A stretch of DNA of 64,000 bases from Heligmosomoides polygyrus polygyrus (Eukaryota > Nematoda > Chromadorea > Rhabditida > Heligmosomidae): positions 16,367,466 through 16,431,465 of the forward strand of contig OX377206.1 of assembly GCA_947396885.1 (NCBI GenBank). The letters run 5' to 3'. A program made the translations under genes and the position numbers. The notes beneath the pieces are model-generated. The model saw nothing but the letters and a program-made list of their open reading frames with translations, was not told where the DNA came from and made no database searches. Below, piece by piece: positions 54,591-64,000 of this stretch (positions are counted from its first letter, which is position 1; each line of letters opens with the position of its first letter).

Positions 54591-54656
54591 TAGTCGTCGC
54601 ACGAAAAGTCATCGCAGCCACCGGCGCGACCGCAATGACCATTCGTGCGACGACTA
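54591..54656. repeat. Short hairpin with perfect 14-bp arms
   Basis: TAGTCGTCGCACGA and its inverse with a 38-base GC-rich spacer that also partly pairs. It is probably a tiny MITE. Confidence 0.6.
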
Positions 54657-55099
54657 CTTGGGTCTTTGCCTGAATCCCTTATTGGTTTTTGCCCAGGTAT
54701 TTAGCCAACTCAGATTTCTCTTTGTCAGAAATCATTCGCCCGATCGTACTAACAGAGAGCTGCGAAAGCCTTCCATAGGTGGATCAAACGGACATCAGCA
54801 AATGGTTATGGTCTCATTCATCATATTCGATACAATCATATTAATTCTGCAGTGTTCTAATACTGAGTGTGACGGCTTTATTTTGTTCATGTTCATGAGG
54901 GTGAAACAACTGCGAAAAAATCCCAATCTAACACTTCTACATCTTCTAGCCACTTCAAGCTTTCTTCCTACCGTGGCAACACTTCCATGCATTATATTAG
55001 GTTGATGGTATAGTCTTGCAACACTAGCACAACAATATTCAAATTTGTCCCTATTTGCTAAAACAAAGACTCAGTCCACGATATATTCCCCATTCTAGT

Positions 55100-55400
55100 C
55101 TAAGATCCTGCCCCATCTTTCAAGCGGCCTTTCAATTCCTTTCCACAAGAATTCCAGAAGGGCTGTGAGGAGAAGAATTCAGAAACCTCCATTTCCAGTT
55201 GACGTCGATCATCGAACTCTTTACCTCGAAGATGCAGCTTCAGAGCTCTGAGCAGGCGGTAGTCAGAATGAGCGAGCTCTGGAGAGTACGGTAGATGGGG
55301 CAGAACTTCTCAGCCTAACTTCTGGTTTTTCTCGCGACTCACCTTTGCGACCTTCTGGACGTGTTTGGCGCATGCGTCGACGAAGCTCTGGAGCTGTACA
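55100..55400 (-). pseudogene. Mariner C-terminal remnant in the receptor intron
   Basis: Minus strand reads KVSREKNQKLG, a TGA in place of Trp, then VLPHLPYSPELAHSDYRLL (third-Asp box with Glu for Asp in SPEL but SDY intact) and the closing EVSEFFSSQPFWNSCG. Confidence 0.75.
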
Positions 55401-55439
55401 GCGTGGACAGATGCTGTGACTGTGGTCTCAATATCTAGC

Positions 55440-55700
55440 AACTCCCAGTAAGGTCTATGTTATACTACGGCGACGCGTCCGCGACGCTATGTTGCACGGG
55501 CTGCTGCGCACTGCGTAAGCCCTAGTTTATACTTCCACCGCCACACGGCGCGACACCGGCGCAGATGTTGTAGGCTGCAGCTCTTGCGGAATGGCCTTGC
55601 AGAAATTCGTAGTACATAGACGATAGGTCGCAGCATGCTGCTGCTTATCGTTGACATTGTTGCTGTATTCGTACTCGACGAGGCCTCATATAGTAGAACC
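55440..55700. repeat. Degraded MITE ends
   Basis: GCCCTAGTTTATACTTCCAC (55510s) and GAGGCCTCATATAGTAG (55679) resemble ends of the GTTTATACTTC family. Boundaries are unclear. Confidence 0.35.
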
Positions 55701-56538
55701 TTCGAGAATGTACTGTGACGTCACCACACAAGATCAATACTGTAAGATCTTTAACAAATTCAACAGGCAGTAGCGTAAAGTGTTGTAAAACTTTTCGATC
55801 AATTCAATATATCTAACAGCAAACTGAAATTCTACGTTTGCTGACTTCAGCCCTTATTGCGTAATTATATCCAGTTCACCACTCATCATTCAGTTGAAAA
55901 TAAATGCCGCTCTAACAATATTCATAGCATTTGAACGAGTTTTGGCTCTTTCTTTCCCAGTTACTCATCGGAAGCTGTCGTACTCGCTATACGCAAAGGC
56001 TGGTCTACTGACCGGATGTGTGATCATCGCATTCCATGTCGTCATGTTGGAGTCCTTCTCTCGCCACTCCATCGGCCTACTGACTGTGCAGCAATTGGGT
56101 GCTTCGTCAGCGACGATTTTCGCTATTACTGGAGAACCAGCAACATGGCAATGGGTATCGTTGTAGTTGTCTTACCCGTTATGCTCATGATTCGGCTGCG
56201 CTTGATCAAGAGCAATAGGCTGTTAATTTCCAATCGGAGTGACAAGGAAACAAGAACGCTCATACAGGCGAGCCGCATGTGTTTCGAGGGTTCTGTTCAA
56301 CTCGACTGCATTTGTTACGTTGCCCAGCATTGGAGTGGGAGACGTGGAAATAATTGGTTTCTCCATCTTCCAGATTCTCGGTCCTTTTTATATTGCAGGC
56401 TTACTATGTGCAGGAATCTACAACAGTATCACCTATGTGTTCCTTAATCAAGATATCAGAGAGATCGCGAGAAACGTCATCTCCGGAGAAGGATTTTCCC
56501 AGACGAAGTTGTTCAGTCTTCAAGAGCTTTTTCCATGA

Positions 56539-56997
56539 GCAGAGTTAGCAAAGTGCCGCCTGTTGCGTGATATCTATTTATGTGAGCTCCCAGCGTGAAC
56601 CTAGAAAGGGTACTGGCTACCTTCTGAGTCGTAAAGAGAACGGCTATGCTTGTTGACCGTAGCTGGCCAGAATATGGCACAGGACGCTAAGGACGGGATC
56701 GAACGAATGCCATGGACCGCTATGTAGGCCTTAGAAATATTTTTAGAAAACGGATTCAAATTAATTATGGAATCCTACGGACGGAAATAAAGGTGAAATG
56801 GTTGCCAATTTCTAGCAAAAAGCATAAGAAAAGCTTTAAAAAATCATCCTAAAGAAGGAATATGAGGAGAGTAGAGCAGGTAGAAGCAAAGCAATGGACC
56901 TAATGAAAGTGGACTTGTAGATCTCAAGGATTCTCAGGCTCTTAAAATGTATTGTCGAAATCTCATCTATTTGGGATCTTCCTCACCTCTGCCTCAG
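56539..56997. other. Spacer, nothing recognised
   Basis: Follows the receptor stop codon. No exon or transposon end seen. Confidence 0.3.
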
Positions 56998-57114
56998 CCC
57001 GTGTATGCCGTCGCTGCTGCGGCGGAGGATGTGGCACCGGCGGTGGCTGAACGAGGTGGAACGGAAGGTCTTGCCGCGTTCCGGCACAGGTCGCCGCAAT
57101 TAGGGATGGCATTC
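56998..57114 (+). CDS. Orphan exon, 39 codons, Ala-rich
   Basis: Acceptor CTCTGCCTCAG and consensus donor GTAAGT enclose a phase 0/0 open stretch that is much GC-richer than its flanks (AVAAAAEDVAPAVAERGGTE, ending PQLGMAF). A 73-codon ORF at 57208-57429 lies downstream but its acceptor phase does not match. The parent gene is unknown. Confidence 0.4.
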
Positions 57115-57754
57115 GTAAGTTGAGTTCCCCACCTGTTCACCTTCTATTTAGAAATTTGCTGTTTATACCGAACTCCTACCCGGAAAAATGAGACTGCTTT
57201 TTTACACGTGGTATTTGAAGGGTCATCGAATTTCCTTAATCCCCTAAGTAAGAGGAAATCATCTGTACTTCTTTTGACGGATACCTTAAACGCTCACAGT
57301 TATTTGACTTCCATGCTATTACAAAAGAAGCAACAAGTGGCTCTTGCACATCGCAATATGCTGTCCGTTATTCTCACCAATTGCCTGCAAACAATACAGC
57401 ACCGCGCATATGATTTGGTCAATTACTGAAAAGAAAGTTTTGGAGCGTTCCAAAGCGGATCCTTTCAAAATTGCTTTTTGTTAAATCAAGCACTTGTGGA
57501 AAGAAGCATATATTTGAGCTCAGCAGCTCGAGCTCTATCTTTTGACATATAAATCAATAGTGTTGAACAATGCATATTCCGGACATAATCAATCGAGTGG
57601 GCGGGACAGCCTGTAGAGTGAACGTTTGAGAAGTTTTATCGGAAATTTCCAGTCGCCGTACTCAGAAAATGCTCTAAAGCTGTCCAGCTAGTCTTTGCAG
57701 TGCGCTGTGCTCAATGCATATAGAATCGAACGTATCAGCCGAGTGGCGCGAGCG

Positions 57755-59150
57755 CTCGCAAATTGCCCGCACAAGCGTGTTCGGAGCGCAATAACTCTGT
57801 CAATTTAGAATCATTTCGGCTGCATCTTATGGGTATTTTAGACAGTAAAACGGTCTAGTAATACACTTAAGAAGAATGGTGTAGCTTAGGAAGACGCAAT
57901 ATTAGAGGGTTGCGAATATGCAGGTAAGGCTTGTGTGCCGCATTTCTTTCTGATTTCGGTGGACACTGCGCGAAGACGAGTAGAGCTAACGGCCTATAAA
58001 CGCATGGGCAAGCGAGCACTCAATGTACTTTATGAGGAAGCGCTCACAGCTCTCCAGCCTGCGTTAGCCCCAGGTGCGATTCTAGAGTGGCCGAGGGCAG
58101 CGGTGAAGTTTCCTGCGCTCTTACTCGCCCATATTTGAGCTCTTGCCGCTCGCAATAACACCATTAGCTTTAACACGAAAAGCTCTATCGAATGTTGCCA
58201 ATCTCGACTAATTTCAGAAAAACCAGGCCGAGCTTGGACGGACGATGACGTCATCAAAATCGATAATCTAGAATTTGGCCAAATTTTCTCGTCCAAAATC
58301 ATCTAGGGCTATTTGGAAAATACGAATCCGACGTCCGTTTTTAGAATATTCCGTCCATTTTGGTACTTCCCGTTTGAGGGTGGTCGGGTCAGGATCACTG
58401 ATTTTGCTCAAACTTCGTATAGGAACGGGGTTTATTCGGGGTGCCGAACACGATGCCGAAGCCAATTACGGCAGGAGACCACCCATCACTGAGGGTGGTT
58501 CTGACCCGACCACCCTCAAACGGCAGGTAACCTACCGAAATCGGTGGAATTTTCAAAAACGAATGTCGGATTCGTAATCAGCGCCCCAAATAACCCTTAG
58601 ATGATTCTGGACGAGAAAATTTGGGCAATTTCGAAAATATCGATTTTCGATGACATCAGCGCACGTCTGCCGCGGCCTGGAGCAGCCGCGCCCTTCTACC
58701 GTTCAATTGAGCTCTTCGAGCAGAACGAAGTGGTATCATTGCGAGTGTCGAAAACTGAAATATGGGCGAGTAAGAGTGCAGAAAACTTCACCGCTACCCT
58801 CCTCCGCTCTAAAATGGCACCTGGTGCTAAGACAGCTTAGGCACCTGGAGGGCTATGAGCGCTTCCTCGTAAAGTACCTTAAGTGTCTGTACGTCAATGA
58901 ATCTGTAGACCGTTAGCTCTATGCGTCTTCCCCCAGTGGTCACCGAAATCGGAAAAAATGCGTCACACAAGCATCACCTGCATATTCGCACCCCTGTAAC
59001 ATTGCCTCTTCCCAAGCTACACCATTCTACTTCAGTTTGCTACGAGACCGTTTTACTACTTACAAGATCCACAAAATGCAGCCGAAACGATTCGAACTTG
59101 ACAGAGTTATTGTGCTCCGAACACGCTTGTGCGCGCAATTTGCGAGCGGG
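57755..59150. repeat. 1.4-kb imperfect palindrome (foldback)
   Basis: The left arm 57755-58320 is repeated inverted at 58590-59150 (CACAAGCGTGTTCGGAGC, AGTAAAACGGTCTCGTAG-like, AAATTTTCTCGTCCA). The loop holds a GGGTTTATTCGGGGTGC MITE end pair (58430 and 58590) and inverted GACCACCCTCA phrases. The right arm stops exactly where a mariner begins in mid-gene. Confidence 0.85.
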
Positions 59151-59641
59151 ACAGCGATGAGAGCCCCAAGGTTTTTGCGAAGCCGGAATTGCACCAAAAG
59201 AAAGTAATGGTGACAGTATGGTGGTGTTCGCTGGGAATTATTCACCACAGCTTCCTCCCTCCCGGTCAATCCATCACGGCAGAGAAGTACTGCATTGAAA
59301 TTGAAGAAATGATGAAAAAGTTGAAGGATATCCGGCCGGCCTTGGTAAACCAAAGGCGAGTTCTCCTTCTGCATGACAATGTTCGCCCCCATGTAGCACG
59401 AATGACGTTGCAAAAATTGAATGAGCTGAGCATTGAAACTGTACCATATCCTCCGTTTTCTCCCGACCGCTCCCCAACAGACTACCATTTCTTCAAGCAT
59501 CTTGGCGACTTCTTGGTGGGGAAAATATTCAAATACCAACAGGGTGCCGAAAGTGCCTTCGAAGATTTCGCCAATTCCAGAACTTCCGATTTTTATGGTA
59601 CTGGGATAAAAAGCTTGTGTCACGTTGACAAAGATGTGTAG
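59151..59641 (+). pseudogene. Mariner transposase C-terminal half
   Basis: Open from SDESPKVFAKPELHQKKVM through the LLHDNVRPHVARM box (Asn-Val for Asn-Ala) and PDRSPTDYHFF (third Asp kept) to SLCHVDKDV. The first catalytic Asp and the DNA-binding domain are missing. Confidence 0.9.
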
Positions 59642-59744
59642 AATCAGAAGGTTTTTATTTCGATTAATAAACTTGCCTACAAGCCGAGATATTAACTGTT
59701 TAAATTTACAGTGGTTCAGTGCCATTTATTTCGTTACAACCTAA
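59151..59744 (+). mobile_element. Mariner copy 3, 5'-truncated
   Basis: Same family as 4769-6051, in opposite orientation. Keeps the right inverted end and the TA (59745-59746). The left half is replaced by the palindrome. Confidence 0.95.
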
Positions 59745-60284
59745 TACTTTAATTTGAATTACTCGCGTCCATGACTTCCTGAAAAAATCTGAAAAAAATG
59801 GAAACTTCTCATTAACTCCAAACCTGGGTTCAGAAAATCTCTATTTTTAACAAGCAGTACAATCATTATTTGAAACTTTTTAAAATTAATTTTTGCAACT
59901 TCGCGAGACGAAGGAGAGACTCCATGCCTTCATAGGCATTCTTGGAAAAAACAACTTATTAAGAAACAAAAACATGGCCTAAAAACCTGAAGAATAAGAG
60001 AGAATCCTCTGCCAAAATCGGAAGAGTACGATCCCCCTTCAAATCCAGAACCTCAAGCTTCACCCTGGCGCGGCTTTCGATTACGTCACCCGTCCCCGAG
60101 AGCGCTCGGGGAGAGATGTGCATACCGGGGAGGTGGGCGGACACCGCGTCATACCCGGCCGGGAACGGTGGGGGAGGGAATAGCGTACGACCCCAGAGCG
60201 AAGGCTTCTACTTTAATTTGAATTACTGACTATAAATGAAGTCATGATAAGTGAAATTGAAATTCACAAAACGGCGGAAAATTT

Positions 60285-61110
60285 TGGTTAAGGGGACCAA
60301 TTACCGTCCGATTCGTTTGCTCTTGCACAGCATGAAGATCTTCGAGCGAATCCTCGATAGACGAATGAAATCGTCAATCTCTCCGACAACCAGTGCGGCT
60401 TTATGTCTGGTTGTGGCACCATTGATGTCATACACGCCGCCCGCCTCCTGATAGAGAAGCATCGCGAGAAACAGAAGCCGGTGCATATCGCCTTTCTCGA
60501 CTCGGAGAAGGCCTTTGATCGCGTACCGCGTGAGCTTATACTACGCTTTGCGACAACACAACGTACCTGAAGAACTTATAGAGTGGGTGCGGATCTCTAC
60601 TCTCGCCCAAAGAATAGAGTGCAAGGTGCAGCTGGAACCTCAATGAAGTTTCCCATCTCTGTTGGGGTGCACCAGGGTTCTGCACCTTCCCCACTCCTCT
60701 TTGTTGTCGTCATAAATGCCATTACGCGATATCTTCAGCAGCCTGTTCCATGGACGCTGCTTTATGCTGATGACGTGGTGCTTACTTGCGATGGTAAAGA
60801 TGATCTCGAGCGGCAGGTGCAAGCTTGGTGCGGCCATCTGGTGAGGTTCGGTCTCAAATTGAACGTCAAGAAGACCGAGTACCTAACGATTGACGGGAAT
60901 TAGTCCGGCTCCATTAAGATTAGCGGTACTGAGCCTGCACACACTTCGGTGCTTAAATAACTGGGATCAGCAACAGCGTCTGACGGCGGTCTGATGGTTG
61001 AAGTGAACTCACGAATGAGTGCAGCTTGGTCCAACTGGCGTTCGCTGACAGGCGTGCTCTGCGACAGGAAGATACCGCGAGTGTCACATGTGGGTGCTTG
61101 ACTCTCACTC
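60285..61110 (+). pseudogene. LINE RT fragment in copy C
   Basis: Frames joined by eye read TNYRPIRLLLHSMKIFER, a frameshift, CGFMSGCGTIDVIHAARLL, FLDSEKAFDRVPREL, then the ORF 60583-60903 with VHQGSAPSPLLF and LLYADDVVLTC. A stop follows and the typical SAAWSNWRSLTG thumb-region piece ends at 61080. These are RTE-clade features. At least two frameshifts. Confidence 0.8.
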
Positions 61111-62355
61111 CGTTTCTTTGCCAGCACATAGGCATTAGCGAGGAGGGGAGTTGGAGAAAGAGGTAGGGAGGGTCACATGTGAGATTCGGAGAAGTTTTAT
61201 TGCCATCGGACAGTAAACGGTGTCGACTTGTTTGCCAATGCCGATTAATTTTAATAATGTTTTTGCAAATTAAGCCCTTTGGATTGGGACTCTCATGATT
61301 TGTTTCTCGTCACGTAGGGAACGAGCACTTTGGAGAATAAATCGCGTACATGCGATAGAGGGCGGATGGTGTTCATAGGAGCATGAGGATTATGCCGTAC
61401 CATATTCTGCTGCACTATTCTATACAACATAGTAAAGGCAGTTGCTTAATGTAATAAAAGAAAGAAAGCCTAAAGAAGAAAAGAGGAAGATTGGGGTTGT
61501 TCTACACTCGGGGCGAAGCCCTCCACCAGACTTGGCGGCTGCTAGTCCGCCAACATCTTGGTGACATATAAACCAACATCATTAAGGGAAAAATTGGATG
61601 AGCTGAAGCACTCGAGCAAAAAAGAACAAGGAGACAAAGGAGACGAGCTCTCCTTGTTGACGGGATCCGCTCCATATCTATGCTGTAGTTAGCTGGTAAT
61701 TAAAGTAAGCTCTAATGACCTGTCCTAATGAAAGCTGTTCGTAAGGATTTTCTGGTTGTGAAGAATTGGACTAATACGCTAAGATTGGGGAATGCTATAG
61801 GGTTTGGGTCTTGGGTTAAACTTCGAATCCTTTTGGACACGATTGGTTTTCCATCTTAGAAAATCGGGAAACCCACGCTGCATAAGTGACACCAGTGGGC
61901 ACTGGGCAGAAACAGCGAGAACTGTGAACTCCAAATTGTGCGGTTCACACACGAACGATCAATGTGTCAAGCCGCCCTACATCCTTGTAACGTTATCACA
62001 GCGTCTTTTCAAATTTCCCCAGCATCTTCTAGGGTCTAATCTTCTAGGGTTTCAGAACGTCCTTATGATTCAAATCAACTACAGCAGAATCGCAGCACTT
62101 GTCAGAAGATAATGCGCTCTACTCGACATGAGACCTGCACTGAACTTAGTAATATAATTATTACAGTATATCTGTAGTGTTTTGAGGAGAGCTTGCAATA
62201 AAAGCAGACAAAGGAGCGATTATGGAAGCGATCTTTATTCAAGTAAAGTTCCAATTCGTTAAATGCAAACTAAAATAATGACATGAATTCAAGCGCATCG
62301 AATGGTCGCTTCTCTGCACTCTCTCTCTACCTCATGCACGCTCCGCCCCTCGAGG

Positions 62356-62363
62356 TATATAAA
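62356..62363 (+). promoter_or_regulatory. TATA-like box inside repeat copy C
   Basis: TATATAAA 49 bases before the small ORF's ATG, in the same context as in copies A and B. Confidence 0.35.
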
Positions 62364-62411
62364 GGCACCGCAGCATGCACTCGACAGCTTGTAGTCCTTG
62401 TCGACAAGCAC

Positions 62412-62567
62412 ATGTCTTGCTTGCGGAATCGAGCCGAAAAGATCAGAAGAAGTCCACCGATGGGGGCTTCGTTGATTAAGGGAGAGGTGCGTCGTCGTTA
62501 CTTGGTAGCTATCGGAGTTGAGGAGGACCGGGAGCCTGTCTCAGTCTGGCACACATGGCAGGAGTAA
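62412..62567 (+). CDS. Small ORF of repeat copy C
   Basis: 51 codons (MSCLRNRAEKIRR...EPVSVWHTWQE), nearly identical to the copy A ORF at 175-360. Unknown function; may be non-coding repeat sequence. Confidence 0.2.
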   Translation: MSCLRNRAEKIRRSPPMGASLIKGEVRRRYLVAIGVEEDREPVSVWHTWQE

Positions 62568-62890
62568 GAATCCGTGCTAAGGTGACGGAGAATAATAAGG
62601 CTCTTTGACCTAAAGTGGGCGTCTACTTAATCGGACTGGAGGCTCCTTGAAAAAATGCATGCGTTGCGTTATACCGTCCAATTGAGAGCGATTACAAAAT
62701 CGGTTTTTCTTGGAAAAAAATTCAGATTTTCCTTCCATCCCTGGTGGCACCTATGTTGTGTAGCGAGCGTCTGCGCTCAGAAGGCGTTTAGCTGACGTAA
62801 TGCCATGAGTCGCTAACTCAGAAGGCGTGTCACCGTGGTCGGAACCGCAGAAATATTCACCATCTGGCCTCTTCCCATGCCAACCAAACG

Positions 62891-63236
62891 CTTCTGCCCT
62901 TCGAGACCGGTCGATCTTAATGGAACCTACCTGAAAAGCGTTAAACTCTGATTCTCCTATGGTTTCGCTGCTACAAGTCATTTTATGGGTAAGTACGCAT
63001 CCAATTTGCAGACGCTAGGAGAGGACAAGAACTCGTGAAAGTTACCTATTTCAGCACATGGACGCGATCGCAACTGAGAGAAAAGTGGTACTTTCGGAAA
63101 AGAAGACGTTAAGTAAAACATCGTGAATCACAGCCGCAAATAGAGTCATGGGGTACTCACCCCAGGCTCACCCGTTCCAAACCTTGGTAGAAGGCATGCG
63201 TTACATGAAAAATGGTCTACCTCAGTTTATTGTGGG
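62891..63236. other. Spacer, nothing recognised
   Basis: Between copy C and the LINE fragment; no exon or end motif. Confidence 0.3.
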
Positions 63237-63905
63237 CTAGAACGCACCAGTGCTGCAAAAAAATATGGTTTCAAGAAGCAGAAACCGTTTTGTAGCGCCT
63301 GAGAGATGGTGACCATCTCCCTCAACCACGAGTCGACCAGTCGTTCGTAGACCTTCATCGTGTGTGAGGTCAATTTGATCCCGCGATAGTTGGAGTACTT
63401 GGACGCATCCCCCTTCTGTGTGAAAGTGGGGACTATGATGCTGTCCCTCCAGTCATCCGGCGTCTTACTTTCTATCGTGACTTGAAGAAATGTGTCAGCA
63501 AACTGACTCCACAGTTCCCAAGCACCTTCCAAGCCTCTACTGGCACCCCATCAGGCTCAGCTCCTTGTGGAGCTTTGTCTTCTCTGTAGCATTGCGATCC
63601 TCTTCCTGCGTCCAGGACGGGATAGGCCCTTCCGTTAGCTCTTCTTCTTGGACATCCCGACGCGGAAATTTTTCATTTAGCAGTTCCTTGAAGTACTCCT
63701 CCCATCTTTTTCTGACCTCGACTGGCTTCCGTAGTACCCTACCGTTAGCACTCTTCCCAGCCTTGACCACTCGGATGTCGACGCAATCTCTATGCCGTGC
63801 CTTGGCCAGCCGGATAGCGAACTTCTCTTCCTGCGGCCCGTCCAGCTTCTCATATAGGGCATCCATCTCCTCGTTGTTTGCTTTTGCTACGGCTGCTTTA
63901 CCTTC
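63237..63905 (-). pseudogene. Second-family LINE fragment
   Basis: Minus strand: ALYEKLDGPQEEKFAIRLAK...WEEYFKELLNEKFPRRD (63866-63537) then, after a frame break, SIIVPTFTQKGDASKYSNYR and KLTSHTMKVYERLVDSWLRE (63532-63227). Co-linear with 14670-15180 of the 14-kb copy. Ends are lost on both sides. Confidence 0.85.
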
Positions 63906-64000
63906 GTCACTGACAAATGCTACTGAATACCATTTTTACGTCAAATTGGACACACAACGTTAGTTTTGATTTCAGAAACATCAAGTTTGTTCAGGAGAGT

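Larger units (their letters stand above)
54801..56538 (+). pseudogene. 7TM chemoreceptor-like gene, broken
   Basis: Exon 1 (from Met 54801) gives a first membrane segment and VKQLRKNPNLTLLHLLATSSFLP, a loop plus TM2 as in nematode serpentine receptors. 55892-56166 gives TM3 with the IAFERVLALSFPVTHRKL motif, and TM4. 56150-56270 continues in another frame with a TM5-like stretch (GIVVVVLPVMLMIRLRLIK). 56270-56538 returns to the earlier frame for TM6-7, ending with NSITYVFLNQDIREIARN. The two compensating frame changes and the unresolved exon 1/2 phase point to a pseudogene or an assembly error. The family (Srsx-, Srv- or Srx-like) cannot be fixed by eye. Such receptors sit in ciliary membranes of sensory neurons. 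Confidence 0.6.
59747..62890 (+). repeat. Right arm of long inverted repeat (copy C)
   Basis: Inverted counterpart of 1-4768, extending through CCCTGGTGGCACC (62738) to about 62890, where similarity to copy B also ends. It lacks the MULE-like insertion and the 554-bp block of copy A. Non-coding outside the RT piece and small ORF. Confidence 0.85.

Overview
This is eukaryotic DNA, most probably from a rhabditid/strongylid nematode; a hookworm such as Ancylostoma would fit. The evidence is short exons bounded by TTTTCAG- or TTTTTAG-type acceptors and GTAAGT-like donors, a trans-splice-like acceptor seven bases before an ATG, many mariner elements close to the Hsmar1/bandit lineage, RTE-clade LINEs, tRNA-derived SINEs and dense TA-flanked MITEs. 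There are no operons, rRNA genes or prokaryotic signals. Most of the window is mobile DNA, much of it nested.

Layout. 1-6.1 kb: left arm (copy A) of a repeat family that recurs inverted at 59.7-62.9 kb (copy C) and at 22.2-25.7 kb (copy B). Copy A carries a MULE-like insertion holding a 112-bp tandem array, and is followed by an apparently intact mariner (4769-6051). 6.5-12.2 kb: a hAT-type element with a perfect 8-bp target duplication. It contains an RTE retrotransposon broken by a single stop codon, plus a stray copy of a host terminal exon. 13.7-16.2 kb: a decayed second LINE family. 16.5-35.8 kb: inverted repeats, broken mariners, a Tc1-like element with very long inverted ends, rearranged RTE pieces, SINEs and MITEs.

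35.9-53.9 kb: the main host gene, reconstructed here from phase-compatible exons. Eight exons give a predicted 297-residue protein whose C-terminal half looks like an Ulp1/SENP (C48) SUMO-protease domain. It has the Gln...Asp-Cys-Gly signature and a SUMO-interacting-like acidic motif, but the expected catalytic His appears to be Gln and the catalytic Asp is not visible. Its introns hold at least three mariners, a second hAT, two foldback elements and several MITEs, including a MITE beside a MITE inside a mariner inside an intron.

54.2-57.4 kb: a broken 7TM chemoreceptor-like gene and one or two unassigned exons. 57.8-59.2 kb: a large imperfect palindrome that abuts a truncated mariner. 59.7-62.9 kb: copy C. 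63.2-63.9 kb: another piece of the second LINE family.

No coherent defence-like or otherwise new multi-gene system is visible. The most interesting material is the C48-like gene with altered catalytic residues, the displaced paralogous exon bracketed by the RTE/hAT, and the unusual foldback and tandem-array transposons. All family assignments come from reading motifs by eye; no database search was run.
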